Assembly: GCA_028829895.1 (NCBI GenBank)
Contig: CM054179.1
Span: 104,474,375-104,538,374 of the forward strand
DNA length: 64,000 bases
Reading direction: 5' to 3'
DNA from: Sinotaia quadrata
Taxonomy: Eukaryota > Mollusca > Gastropoda > Architaenioglossa > Viviparidae
The notes below the pieces were generated by a model that was given only the letters and a program-made list of their open reading frames with translations, was not told where the DNA came from and did not search any database. This document shows, piece after piece, positions 1 to 11,691 of the stretch. The position numbers and the translations under genes were made by a program. How positions within the stretch are numbered: the first letter of the stretch is position 1; each line of letters opens with the position of its first letter.

Positions 1-170
1 ATGGTGACATTTTTTGTTCTCGAACAACAGCATGGTGTGACTGTTATTATTGCTGGAACAACATTAATAGTGTGACTGTAATTGTTGCTGGAACAACAAT
101 AGGATATGAGTATTATTGTTGCTGGATCAACAGTATGGTGTAACTTTTATTGTTGCTAGAACAACAGTGC
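1..170. repeat. Minisatellite, ~35-bp unit, degenerate
   Basis: About four to five imperfect copies built around TTATTGTTGCTGGAACAACA. The array runs off the left window edge and stops exactly where the dispersed repeat begins on the right. The same unit, more uniform, recurs at 2502-2716. Confidence 0.8.
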
Positions 171-502
171 GGTGGAGTAAATGTGCCTATCCTTATCTCT
201 GAACTTAATTGTTATATAATTTGTTAAATGGCAAATTGACATGATTTATACTGATACGTTTAAGTGTCAGAGTTGGAGTAAACAACTCAGATAAAGAATA
301 TATCAGGACTTGCTGATGCAATCCAAACCAGTACCAAATGGATGAGTAGTTTTTCTAACTAACAGTCTCACACTTGTTCATATAATATTCATCCAATGGG
401 GATGGATTGAATGTTACTTTGTTGAAGAAGTCCTATATTCTAATCACTTTGATTTTGACATAACTCGAGTCATTTCATAAAGGCAATCGTTAGCTTATGA
501 GA
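171..502 (-). mobile_element. Dispersed repeat family, copy 1 (reverse)
   Basis: Read on the minus strand, this segment aligns along most of its length with 33887-34297 and 44612-45005. Shared blocks include GGTTTGGATTGCATCA, GTTGTTTACTCCAA and a terminal TTTACTCCACC. It is the shortest of the three copies. It has no tRNA-like head, no poly-A tail and no conserved reading frame: the frame open in copy 3 is interrupted here. The family could be a non-autonomous DNA element, a SINE without a tRNA head, or an LTR fragment; I cannot tell which. That it is a dispersed repeat is seen directly; the class is unknown. Confidence 0.8.
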
Positions 503-743
503 GCAGTACACTTTTTTCTATGGCGTTCTTTTATCTGATTCAGACTACAGTGACTAATAATCTCATCCAGATCACTTTGATGTGTGAATCCAGCATTGTC
601 ATCAAACTATCAGTCAACGTGTTGCTGTAAGTTGATTCCTGTGAATTCTGTTCAAGGGCCAATATGGCAAAAATTGAGGCCTGAGTCTGGTCTTGAGAGT
701 TCATGGAGATTATTTTGACAATTCCTCGTTGTGTGCTTGAGTA
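503..743. other. Unique AT-rich DNA
   Basis: No gene or repeat recognised. A 69-codon minus-strand frame here has no recognisable domain. Confidence 0.5.
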
Positions 744-985
744 GTGCACATGAAGATTCTAGAACATTTCGTGTGACGTGCTTCATTAGTGCATGTGAAG
801 TTCTGGAAGATTTCGTGTGACGTGCTTCATTAGTGCATATGAAGTTCTGGAAGATTTCGTGTGACGTGCTTCATTAGTGCATGTGAAGTTCTGGAAGATT
901 TCGTGTGACGTGCTTCATTAGTGCATGTGAAGTTTCTAGAACATTTCGTGTGACGTGCTTCATTAGTGCATGTGAAGTTCTGGTT
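744..985. repeat. Minisatellite, 44-bp unit, six copies
   Basis: Units begin at about 744, 789, 833, 877, 921 and 966, each starting GTGCA(T/C)(G/A)TGAAG and containing TTTCGTGTGACGTGCTTCAT. The middle copies are nearly identical and the outer ones have drifted. A minus-strand open frame through the array is a by-product of the repeat. Confidence 0.92.
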
Positions 986-1430
986 GATTCTCCACTGTAT
1001 GCTTTGTGAGTGCATCAATGATTCTGGAACAGTTGTGTAATGTGCCAAGAAGGGGTTCATTGGATCATAATCTAAATAAGGAAGACAGTGACGTATTGCA
1101 AACCACGTGATTCTGAACACGTGCTAGTGACAGCTTCATCAGTGAAAAGGTTATGTACATTGGCTTTAATTTTAGTGACAGTTGCCATCTCTGAAAAGGT
1201 TGGCTTTAATTATCTCTCTAAAACTCCACTCTCAGGGCTATGATGAATTATACCTATGAACTTCATTATATGCATATTTAACGAAGTTGATTGGTAGAAT
1301 TCATTAATTAATTAGTTAATTTGACTGCTGATGTCTATGCTAGGATAAGCTGAATGATTGTCCTTATTGAACATCTTTGTGAGTGATGTAAATGGCAGTG
1401 CTCTCTGATTTTATTCTTATGTTGTATACT
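986..1430. other. Unique AT-rich DNA
   Basis: Nothing recognised. A short imperfect duplication involving TTGGCTTTAATT lies near 1158-1215. Confidence 0.5.
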
Positions 1431-1622
1431 CAGTGGATACAGCTAATTATGTCCGAAATCTTTACACTCTCAGAGGAAACAGCTAATTATATCCGAATCA
1501 CACACTCATTTGACACAACTAATTATATCCGAAATCACACACTTAGTGGATACAGGTAATTATGTACCAAATCACAACAGTGGATACAGCTAATTATGTC
1601 CGAAATCACACACTCATTGAAT
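1431..1622. repeat. Minisatellite, ~36-41-bp unit, degenerate
   Basis: Five imperfect copies containing ACAGCTAATTATGTCCGAAA followed by a CACACACT-like stretch. Unit length varies through small indels. Confidence 0.85.
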
Positions 1623-2133
1623 AAAGCTATTTTGCTCCTTGATTGCTCTGTGTACTTTCAGGCCAGGACAAAGCAATGGTACCAGCCAGACCGCAGTCGA
1701 TCAAGTAATTTTTATCCATTACTGTAGGACGTGTGGGTTATTTCCCATCCCTAGAAAATTCTCTTCAATACGCGTGCTGAACGCCAACAGATTCAAACAT
1801 ATGGAGGATCAAAGTTCAATATCTTAACTGAAATCTCTCGAATGTGGGGTTGCACGGTCCTTGTGCATGTAGCAGTCTACCACGAGAGAATGAAACGCGC
1901 TGCGCTGCCTTTAGTCTTGACGAAAGTGGCAACGATAAGCCCACACACATCAAACAATTATTGCTGACCCCAGAGCTAAGCAACTTTTACATGAATATTT
2001 AAATTTTGTATACATCGCAAACTCGCTAGTGCAGTTGCACTGTACGTACGCACATATTTATCGCAAAAAAAACTAGATTTTTTTATTTTTATTTTTGTTT
2101 TTGTTTTTGTTTACCCCAGCGCCTTGAAGCGAG
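1623..2133. other. Unique DNA with a T-rich tract
   Basis: No gene recognised. A T-rich run of short TTTTTG/TTTTTA steps lies at about 2070-2113. A slightly GC-richer patch is at 1850-1950. Confidence 0.5.
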
Positions 2134-2490
2134 CGTTTGAGTGTGAATGTTGTAGTAAAAGTTTGAGTGTGAATGTTGTAGTAAATCTTTGAGTGTGAAC
2201 GTTGTAGTTAAAGTTTGAGTGTGAAGGATGTAGTTAATGCCTGATTTTGAAAGTTGTAGTTAAAGATTGAGTGTGAATGTTGTAGTTAAAGCTTGATTTT
2301 GAAAGATGTAGTTATAGTTCGAGTGTGAAGGCTGTAGTTTGTTAGGTATGAGTGTGGACGTTGTAGTTAAAGTATGAGTGTGAACGTTGTAGTATCGTTT
2401 GAGTGTGAGCGTTGCAATTATACTTTGCCTATAAACGTTGTACTTATAGTTTGAGTGTGAAAGTTGTAGTTAACGTTGTAGTATGAGCAT
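2134..2490. repeat. Minisatellite, ~25-30-bp unit, degenerate
   Basis: About thirteen drifting copies of a unit with TTTGAGTGTGAA and GTTGTAGTTAAAG. Indels between copies make the period irregular. Confidence 0.85.
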
Positions 2491-2501
2491 TGGAGTTTGA
2501 T

Positions 2502-2716
2502 CTAGAACAACACTGTTGTGTGACTTTTATTGTTGATGGAACAACACTGTTGTGTGACTTTTATTGTTGATGGAACAACACTGTTGTGTGACTTTTATTG
2601 TTGATGGAACAAAAGTATGGTGTGTATTTATTTTTCATGGAACACCACTATGCTGTGATTTTTATTGTTGATGGAACAACAGTATGGTGTGACTTTTATT
2701 GTTGCTGGAATAACAT
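2502..2716. repeat. Minisatellite, ~34-36-bp unit, six copies
   Basis: Copies of TGTGACTTTTATTGTTGATG followed by GAACAACAC. The left copies are nearly identical and the right copies diverged. It is clearly related to the array at 1-170, so the same unit exists at two sites about 2.3 kb apart. Confidence 0.9.
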
Positions 2717-3049
2717 TGTAACGTTAGCGTTTGAGTGTGATTGAAATAAATTGAAATTTCTAAGAAACTACAAATATACAGCTATGAAATTTATTGAAAT
2801 GATAGAAAAACTTTCTGTTTTAATGAGTACGGGTTTCCTGAGTTTGTCTTTCAATTAGCCTGATCTGCACATTTATAGCAGAACAACAGTTTCACTAAAA
2901 ATAAAAACCGCATGACATATTTGTCAGCTGATTTTTATTGTAAAATTGTATTACTCTAAAATAAAATAATATATTTTATTTACTTTTAAACGGTGAATAC
3001 TTAGTAACACTAAGCAATGCATTGAAGGTATAGCTAAAATATGGACATT
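2717..3049. other. AT-rich DNA
   Basis: No gene or repeat recognised; strongly AT-rich around 2930-2990. Confidence 0.5.
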
Positions 3050-3167
3050 GATCCAAGTATCTGAAATACATCTCTGTATGGATCCTAATATCTGAAATAC
3101 ATCTCTGTATGGATCCTAATATCTGAAATACATCTCTGTATGGATCCTAATATCCGAAATATATTAC
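3050..3167. repeat. Minisatellite, 31-bp unit, ~4 copies
   Basis: Tandem copies of GGATCCTAATATCTGAAATA followed by CATCTCTGTAT. The central copies are identical and the edges degenerate. Confidence 0.9.
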
Positions 3168-5412
3168 GTCGAGCAATGTTATGTTATGTCTGAAATTGTA
3201 GACGGCAAAGCCATATGTGTTTATGCTATCAAAAATGCCTTGAGAGATAACAACATTTTGTTTATTCTCATTGCAGTTGGATATTCAAAGTTTTTCAAGA
3301 GTTATTGATGAAGGACATTTTACTGTTGTGCAATTCATTGTTCCTGTTAGTTGTTAATGGCTCAAACTTCACATTCTTTTCTCATGCTTGAGGATAAAAA
3401 AATTGACCATCAAACTGTTTCAGATAGCCCAATAGTTACAAATTTGATTTTGTAATTTAACATTATATTGCCTCATAAATCCAGCCATTGCCCGGACTTG
3501 CTCTAGTGACATGACACAGGAAACTCGAGCTTTGATGAATTTGAGGCGTGCAGAATGGGGCAGAGAAGAATTGCGTGGAGACTGAAGTAAATTATATCGA
3601 TTTTATTTCAAGTACAATTTTCAGAAAACAGTCAAGCTTTGTTCACTGCAGGTTGATCAGAAATAGAACAAGAGTGGGATAAAGCGGTAGATATGTGTTA
3701 GGTACTTACACTCAGCAACTCACTGAATGACAAGAAGATTTACAGTAAATTTGTGTGACGTTGTTAAATGCCCTTGGTTTTACATTGACAGTTGTCTTGC
3801 TAAAAGGTTAGCTAAAACTCTCTTGACAAAATTTATAATTCTCTTTTTAGTTGTATACCTCTTTTCCCTCCCCTCTTACTTTTTACAACTGTCTCTTTCT
3901 CTTATTCTCTACATCATTCTCTTCTTTCTATTTTAACTTCCCGGCGTCCTCAAATCTTCTGGTTCTCTTAATTAAATTTATGCAAAATGTCGTCTCTGAA
4001 AAAACACTCCAGCAAAATTAAAATTACCATTGCAAATTCATCGTCTACACCATTTCACTTAACCCAAGGTCGACAGTGCCACAAAGACCTCTTCTTTTGC
4101 ATGTATTCAGCTGGACTGGATCCTTACTTCGAAAACAAGAGTATTATATTTTTTAAGTAACAGTTTTGAAATCAAAAGAAAGTAATATTTGTTTGATATT
4201 GATTTATATTTCCATATTTTAATATTTGCAACCACTTTTGAACAACAGAAAATAAAAAAAAAAGAATAAAAGGCTGAAAGAAAAGCTGACAGGAAAGAAA
4301 GAATTTGTTAAATGCAAAGAAAAATCCCGATTGCACATCACTTACTTAAACTGTCACCAGAACACAAGTCTTAAGAGGAACAAGTTAAGCTTGGTTCCTA
4401 TTTTCAATTTTCATGAAACACACGGACTGAATATATTTGACGAAAATGGCTTTAATGAAAAGGAGGCGAGCAGAAATCTCTGTGAGGCACTCCCAGAAAA
4501 CAAAAACCACTCACTAGAATCTGTTCAATAAACCTTTTATCCCTACTGTCACTAGCAGCGTCAAGAGGGAAGGGCAGAGCACTCTGGCAGAAGGTGACAC
4601 AAAGGCCGATCACTGGAGCCCTGGGAAAGCAAGAGAAGGGACCTGTCAGCAATCTGTGCGGCCGTGAGCTGTCCAAGGATTCACTGGGAGAGTTCGAGTT
4701 CTTGAAAGATTACAATTATTCCATAAACTAATCTGCCTTCCCCGCCCAGCCATTTTGAAGAGAGATATGAGAACTGAATTATTGGAAAGATAACTTGTTA
4801 AAAAGTCATGAACATTAGATTTTACTTTGACAAACTACAATAGTTTTTTTTAAAATAAAGATATATATATTTAACCCACACACCCCAAAGAAATACATGT
4901 ATCAATCTGTTTAAATCTTTTTAAAAAATGAAAACGAAAATAAAGATGAGATAACAAGAAATTTAACGTTTTTAGCTCCCTTTTCTTTCACATTTTAAGG
5001 AAATTCTAAGAAAACGTATTTATTATTACCAACTGCCTTGTTACGCACAAACAGGAGTAAAATACACATATTAATAAAGTGAAAGAAAAATAATTTGTGG
5101 ACTTGGCTAACAATTAAAATCAGTTGTCAGGATCAGCGATGGAAACAGTAAAGTAGATAGTAAGTATTTAACTCGAATAGCAAGAAAACAATAGAAGACA
5201 AAATCAAAACTAGAGACATGAATTACAAAATTCATAGATGGTTTTATCCTTTTCATTGTCTTTTTGTAACCTGCTCTGAATTACCACAAGTTTATTTTAA
5301 AATAAAACCCAATGAAATTATTTATAAATAATATTTACATGTTTATTGTTTCAAAACTTTGAGACATAAAGAAATTGACCAAAACGAAAATAAAATCAAA
5401 CAAATTGTCTTA
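3168..5412. other. Long unique AT-rich stretch
   Basis: No gene recognised. Short frames at 3727-3936 (+), 4331-4531 (+) and 4452-4676 (-) lack recognisable domains or splice context. A-rich runs lie around 4245-4262 and a (TA)n run at about 4860-4870. Confidence 0.5.
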
Positions 5413-5448
5413 GTTCCTTCCTTCCTTCCTTCCTTCCTTCCTTCCTCT
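5413..5448. repeat. (TTCC)n microsatellite
   Basis: About nine uninterrupted TTCC repeats. Confidence 0.97.
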
Positions 5449-5505
5449 TAAAGAACAGAGTGCAAGGCAATACCATTAGTCACATTTATTTATTTTCTCT
5501 CAACC

Positions 5506-5538
5506 ACCCCACCCCCACCCACCCCCACCCACCCCCCC
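5506..5538 (-). other. C-rich tract, G-quadruplex motif on minus strand
   Basis: Repeated blocks of three to seven C separated by single A residues. The minus strand therefore carries far more than the four G-runs needed for a quadruplex. Folding is predicted from sequence only. Confidence 0.6.
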
Positions 5539-5576
5539 AAAAAATATATATACACGCACACATGTATGTATAATAC

Positions 5577-5578
<2 letters not shown>

Positions 5579-5660
<82 letters not shown>
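5579..5660. repeat. Compound (TC)n(AC)n microsatellite
   Basis: A (TC)n tract switches directly to (AC)n at about 5612. Apparent Cys/Val- or Arg/Glu-rich frames here are repeat translations. Confidence 0.97.
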
Positions 5661-5661
<1 letters not shown>

Positions 5662-5803
5662 CACACACACGCACACAAAACCACTCGAAATTAATTTAAA
5701 TCCTATTTCTAATCCCTTAACATCCTCATTAAATAAAATGAAATATATTCACATACTGCCTACCATACACGTTTTTTCTCTGGCATCATATATACTTCAC
5801 CTC

Positions 5804-5811
<8 letters not shown>

Positions 5812-5875
<64 letters not shown>

Positions 5876-6038
5876 CACACACACACACACATACAGACAC
5901 ACACATACACACACATACTATATACAAGTAAATACACACACACACGTACTATATATAGAAGTACATACACACATACTATATAATCAAGTACACATACACA
6001 CACACACATACTATATATACAAGTACATACACACACAC
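5812..6038. repeat. (CA)n tract with degenerate CA/TA minisatellite
   Basis: A pure (CA)n run to about 5888 leads into repeated blocks of CATACTATATA plus CAAGTACATACACACA up to about 6038. The second part looks like a higher-order repeat grown out of the dinucleotide tract. Confidence 0.92.
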
Positions 6039-6993
6039 ACTTCGCTCTCTTCCACTCTTCACCATCATACATATTAAAGCACTCATCACTTCAACAGACT
6101 ACAGCCACTCCCACCCCACTAGCAGCTTGTTTATGATCGCAATGCTGCATGAGTCTGAATGTCAAAACACACTTGCTTTCCCCAAAATACTTGAAACAGG
6201 CCTGAAGTGATGAGCATATTAAGCAAGGGTACGTTTCACAGACCTCCATCTTAGGTCTTGCAGACAGAATAACCGTTTTCTCTGACTGGAGACAAAAGTC
6301 TTGGTGCTAGATGATGTAAATAACGCCGAAAAGAAAAAACGTGAATGAAAAGACGGGACGATTGTGTATGCTGAGCTGATTAATTTAACGAGCATTTACG
6401 AAACTCCCCTCTACAAACGCTTTGATACATCTCAGCTGAAGATAGCCAGTGTATAAATATTTAAAATACCTAACTGCACCCACATTTTGTCTGTACAGAA
6501 CTGGCTGGTCATATCGGTTTGCTTCTTTTACGTGATGTATGCTTGTGTGTTTTTGAGCGAGTGGTGTGCGCGAGAGAGATTTATGTTTTAAGAAAATGAA
6601 AATTTATGGTCTCGTCCCTCTGGCAAATATCTAATTTTTTAAAAAACATTCTCCCCTCCTTTCCCTGCCTAAAAATTATTTTCTTTCATTTTCCGACAGT
6701 GCTTGAGCTGCGCTACAGACGTGGCTCCAGAAATACGATACTGATGGCAGATTGCACTTAGAATGGCGGGTTATAAATTCAGTTCATACTTTCGTAATAT
6801 TTTCAAAAGTGATGACGTCATTAAGAGAGGAAATCTGATGACGACAGAGAATGCATACATCGTAAATGATTGAACGTCATTTTAGTAAGTATCAACTTGG
6901 TGTTAGCCCTACAGACCCTTGCAAGCTTACTGGGACTCTTAACGTCCCATGCCCCCAAGTTCTCACATTATTCAACTGAATTGTTTCGCTTAC
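6039..6993. other. Unique DNA
   Basis: No gene recognised. It includes an AT-rich stretch and a moderately GC-rich stretch near 6690-6730. Confidence 0.5.
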
Positions 6994-7108
6994 GATCAAA
7001 TGAATACATACCTGTACTTTCAGCATGTAGGAATATTGAATACATACCTGTACGTTGAGAATGTAGCAGAATTGAATACATGCCTGCACTTTGAGAATGT
7101 AGCGGAAT
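6994..7108. repeat. Minisatellite, ~36-bp unit, three copies
   Basis: Three imperfect copies with TTGAATACATACCTGTAC and GAGAATGTAGCAGAAT. They explain the short frames seen on both strands here. Confidence 0.85.
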
Positions 7109-7633
7109 AAAAGTATTTAACGATACTCAGAGGCGTAGTATTGAACTAGTTTATAATTTCTTTTATAAATTAAATAGGATGGTTCGATCTTTTATTTTAT
7201 CTGGTTTCTTTGTTGTTTATATATATATATTTCTTTCTTTCTTTAACTCTTTTCTTTGCTTGATTTATATAACTTCCCACACACACCAATAGATCACGTT
7301 GTGTGTGGACCAAGTAAAAGGTCAGCCACTTAGAAGTCTGGGTATCACTTTTGACATTCTTTTTCTCTCACCCCCACCCCTCTCTCTTTCACCCTCTCCC
7401 TCTCTCATTTCTCTTTCCCTCTCTTTCCCCCCTCTCTCCTTTTCTACAACCTCCAATAGCACAGAACCTGAGGCTAATTAGCATATTTCAATATTTATCA
7501 CAGCTAAAGCTACACAAATCTTTTGTGTGCTTACTGATAGTCTCTTGACTAAGTCTATTCTAGCTGGTGTACCACAGAGTCTTTAGAAAATGCTTAACAA
7601 AGTTCTCAACACTGCAGGTAGGAGAAATCTCGA
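7109..7633. other. AT-rich DNA with pyrimidine tract
   Basis: Contains (TA)n and TTTC runs at about 7217-7245 and a CT-rich low-complexity tract at 7357-7445. No gene recognised. Confidence 0.6.
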
Positions 7634-8153
7634 TAGTAACTGTCATTATATGTATTGCAACACACACTGCACAACAATAACTGTCATTATCAGTATCGCA
7701 GCACACACTGCACTACAATAACTGTCATTTTGAGTATTGCAACACACATTGCTCTATAATAACTGTCAGTATCAATATTGCAACACACACTACTCTATAA
7801 TAACTGTCATTATCAATATTCCAACACACACTGCTCTACAATAGCTATCATTATCAGTACTGCAATTCGCTTTGTTCTACAATAGCTGTCATTATCAGTA
7901 CTGCAATTCGCTTTGTTCTACAATAGCTGTCATTATCAGTACTGCAATTCGCTTTGTTCTACAATAGCTGTCATTAACAGTACTGCAATTCGCTTTGTTC
8001 TACAATAGCTGTCATTATCAGTACTGCAATTCGCTTTGTTCTACAATAGCTGTCATTATCAGTACTGCAATTCGCTTTGTTCTACAATAGCTGTCATTAT
8101 CAGTACTGCAATTCGCTTTGTTCTACAATAGCTGTCATTATCAGTACTGCAAT
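7634..8153. repeat. Minisatellite, 41-bp unit, ~12 copies, two-phase
   Basis: The left third (about 7634-7860) holds five diverged copies containing ACTGTCATTATCAGTATTGC and CACACACTGC. From about 7840 the unit changes to AGCTGTCATTATCAGTACTG plus CAATTCGCTTTGTTC, and seven copies follow at exact 41-bp spacing (TTCGCTTTG at 7866, 7907, 7948, 7989, 8030, 8071 and 8112). They are almost identical; one carries ATTAACAG in place of ATTATCAG. Confidence 0.95.
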
Positions 8154-8924
8154 ACAGTGTCTGAGAAACATTCTCTGTGCGCGACGCTTCTGTTGCTTGG
8201 AATAGTTACTGGCCTTTGAATGGTTCATTAACTTCGTGTATGGTTTCTGAAATAACAGCGATTTGATCCCTCAGTGAGACTCAAACATGTTCCACTTATA
8301 ATTGTCTATTTGGGATGATTACCTCAATGTATAGTGGGCTTTGCTTGAATGCACACGCTATTCTTTCTTGCTTAAACAGTGTAATTATTGAATGTAATTA
8401 TTGTCAGGAAGGTAAACATCTAAGGAGCTCGTCAACATGCCGCGGGTCCAGGCACCCACCTCAGGGTGTATCATCTGCATTGCAAACATAGCAGTTAGAT
8501 GTAGAACTCAACAGTATAAACATAAACATAACACAGAATACTTTACCTCTACTACTATTACTACTACTCCTACTGATGATGATGATGGTGATGATTGATA
8601 TGATAAGAAGAGCATTGCACTCTGATCATCCAGTAGAAAATTATCCTCACGCATTGTATGGTAGGCTTCTTGCACAAGACAGATGTCTGCGGTGTCCTAA
8701 ACGCAGTGTACATGCATTAAGAGTAATTTACACACGCCGATTTTACTGGAGCCAACCATTGTTACCGTATGATTTCAAAGGAATGCTGTTTTGAAGAACT
8801 GTGCAATCATGATGCGACTTCAAATAAACTAACATGCCAACAGTTCGTGGATTTGTGCAATTCTCTGCTAATTTTATCTAACTTAAACATAAAACAAGTC
8901 GAACGACTTTGCAAACCTTGGCCA
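8154..8924. other. Unique DNA
   Basis: No gene recognised. Short trinucleotide-like runs (CTACTA, then GATGAT) lie at 8551-8600. Confidence 0.5.
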
Positions 8925-9066
8925 GTTTGTCTGGAGCATACAAAAACTGTAGAACCACTTTACGAATTGCTCTCTGTGTCCAGAGTAAACCAGAGCATAC
9001 AACCACTTTACGAACTGCTCTCTCTGTGTCCATAGTAAACGAGAACATACAACCACTTTACGAATT
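8925..9066. repeat. Minisatellite, ~54-bp unit, ~2.5 copies
   Basis: Imperfect copies containing ACCACTTTACGAATTGCTCT and a GTCCATAGTAAAC-like block. The overlapping open frames at 8769-9121 are due to this repeat. Confidence 0.85.
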
Positions 9067-9770
9067 GATAACTGCTATATGGACTGGTGGATACTGTATT
9101 ATTCAAATGCGCAGTCCTTGACCTCAGCCAACCTCTCAGGAGCCAACCAAGACCAAGAGCATTCCACGATGTCTTTGAGGGAAGACGTCAGCAAAAACAA
9201 CGACAAAAGACCTCAGCGAACAGGGGACGCATGCATTCAGCAGAAATCAGACAATCAAAAAGTAGGCATTAAGTAGACATCACTCAATCAAGAAATATTA
9301 ATTAAGTAAAAATGAATCAATCATTCATCTAATCACGCAGTCAATAATTTAAGAAAATAGACTTGATCTCGCAAAGAACACATTCACCAGTGTTGATTTA
9401 AAACAAAATATCCAAGCTGGTCGACAAAGGAATGTGCAGTGTACATGCAGTGCAAATAGGGATTGAAAAAAACAAATCGAATTCCTTTAATATATCTTTT
9501 TAGGTAATACTAGAGACATTTGAAAAACGGTAGTGACGTAGTGGGTTCGTTAATTCTGACTTTACGCGTGGCGCCAGCGTTTCGTATATATTACGTGTCT
9601 GCGACACTGGAACCATGCCAGAAGAAAGGCCACTTCATGAATGTTATTTTCAAAAGCATCTTAAAGAACTGATTTTTCTTCGTATTATTATTGACATTGC
9701 TATCAGCTTCCATTGTCCAACGATGCAAAACCGTTAACCGTTAATAGCCATACTACTATTTGTTATATTA
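9067..9770. other. Unique DNA
   Basis: No gene recognised. The frames here are short, overlap in several phases and show no domain. Confidence 0.5.
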
Positions 9771-10018
9771 TGGTAGTCTTCACTGGGTCAAATGCTATAC
9801 AGCTATTCATTACGTTGTAGAGTCCTTCACTATTCGTTACATTGTGGTAGTTGTTCACTGGGTCACACGCCATACAGCTATTCGTTACGTCGTGGTAGTC
9901 GTTCACTGGGTCACACGCCATACAGCTATTCATTACATTGTAGTAATCGTTCACTGGGTCACGCCATACAGCTAGCTATTCATTACATTGTAGTAGTCGT
10001 TCACTGGGTCACACGCCA
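9771..10018. repeat. Minisatellite, 48-bp unit, five copies
   Basis: Copies of GTTCACTGGGTCACACGCCA followed by TACAGCTATTC, spaced 48 bp (for example CATACAGCT at 9871 and 9919). Because 48 is a multiple of three, frames stay open on both strands through the array. They are not evidence of a gene. Confidence 0.93.
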
Positions 10019-10904
10019 AATGGATAAATATAGTGCTAAAGAACCGACTTTAATAGTACTAAGAAACTCCTCTAAACTTTCATAATGCATTTTCGTATCT
10101 TAATGAGATTAGTTCTGGCCAATTTCTTTTATGTTAATAACTTTATTATTCCAAATTGATTAGTAGAGGTATTGTTTAAAGATTGTGTTTAAATTGCTTG
10201 AAAAAATATGAATAAATAATTAATTTTATGTATTGCTTAGGGAATATTGTATTTTACCAAAAACTTTGAAGGAGGAAAGTATAACGAAATATTCTGCTAC
10301 CTACCCACCTGTTCTGCTTTCATTAGAAATATTTCGTTAAACTAGGTTGACATCCTAGTTAGTCATAATTATAAACAAAGTGGATGAAATACAAATAACA
10401 TCAGCAGTTAGAAAAAAAACAGCTACAACACTCACCACCACTAAAAAAATGTCAACACAAACAAGAACAGCTGCCAACAACAATGAAAACAACAACGACG
10501 ATAATAAATTTCCTGAACGTCGCCCAGACGATAGAGAAGTAAGGGTCGGAGACCCTGTTATCAAGTTTTCCTTGTGCAAGAAAACTGTATCAGATGCAGA
10601 TTTCTAACAGCAGAATTTTGCCACCACGTGACAGAAATAGCTGACTGCACGTATAATACGTCAAGAAAAATTATGATGCTTGAAATCGTCATATGACCCG
10701 AAATGACCTCAGAATGAGTTTAAATCCGAGAGTAGTTAGGGTTTCCCTCCACACGCTCACCCGAGGAGAACATTACACTGCCTGCGTTTTCTTTGTGTTT
10801 GTGTTTCATTTGCTTCAGCCAAAAACGTTTTATATTGCGTTCTAGGGTTATTCAAATAAACAAAGTCATTACCTCGGCAGTTATTGTTTCAACAACGCAT
10901 GCAC
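10019..10904. other. Unique DNA
   Basis: A 75-codon plus frame at 10380-10607 is rich in Thr, Asn and Lys and has no recognisable domain. No gene is called. Confidence 0.5.
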
Positions 10905-10988
10905 TCAGAAACACGCATGCACACACACACGCACACATACATTTATAAATACATACTCATACGCACGAACACGTACACTTGTACACTT

Positions 10989-11032
<44 letters not shown>
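10905..11032. repeat. (CA)n-rich microsatellite region
   Basis: An imperfect CA-rich stretch ends in a pure (CA)n tract at about 10991-11032. Confidence 0.95.
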
Positions 11033-11033
<1 letters not shown>

Positions 11034-11274
11034 TTCAGAACATTTTGCTTTGAAATGAAAGGCACAGAATGCATGACTTAAAGTAAACAAAGAGATATTT
11101 CTAGGTCTTTGACAGAAACAGTTACACGAACTCGTCTCAAGGTTTCAACAACGGGAAAATGTTAAGCTGCAGTGCCAGTGTGTTGCGTTAATCCCAAGAA
11201 CTGAGTATAACAAAATCAATAAATTATATTATTTCGAAAAATAATACATTTGAACGACGAAGGGAATTGTTTTC

Positions 11275-11342
11275 ATAAAACGTCTTAACTACCATTTAAG
11301 TTGTTTTTTCATAAAACGTCTTAACTACCATTTAAGTATTTA
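11275..11342. repeat. Short tandem duplication, ~36 bp x2
   Basis: Two adjacent copies of TTCATAAAACGTCTTAACTA followed by CCATTTAAGT. Confidence 0.9.
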
Positions 11343-11691
11343 AGGAGCATTATAAATTAAGACAGTTGGTCTAAATCGGACTTTTATAGGTTTGTAAAAG
11401 TGTTGATCAGTTATAATTATTAAGTTCCGTCATTTTGGACTGTCAAATCCATTAAACGAAATGGAAAAAAGTACCGGTACTTTCCTTAATTAATCACAAA
11501 CTCAACCACTCTAACATTTTTGCATTTTATATGTACCTCGTCCTTGTTAGGAATTCTATATCGTGAAAGAAACAAATATCAAAATCCCAAACTTTCAACA
11601 TTAAATGTCTGAAAAATAAAATAAATCTGGAAAATGGAGGTACAAACAACCATTAAAGAGTCAATTATTCAAAGCAACAAACCCGTATCCA
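11343..11691. other. AT-rich DNA
   Basis: Nothing recognised. Confidence 0.5.

Noticed and set aside
830..1120. 96-codon minus-strand ORF with repeated TCTNEARHTK
   Set aside because: It is the reverse translation of the 44-bp minisatellite.
5486..6072. Cys/Val- or His/Thr-rich small proteins
   Set aside because: Translations of (CA)n and (TC)n tracts. The same applies to frames at 18687-18983, 31080-31502, 52785-53142, 50671-50934 and 63622-63858.
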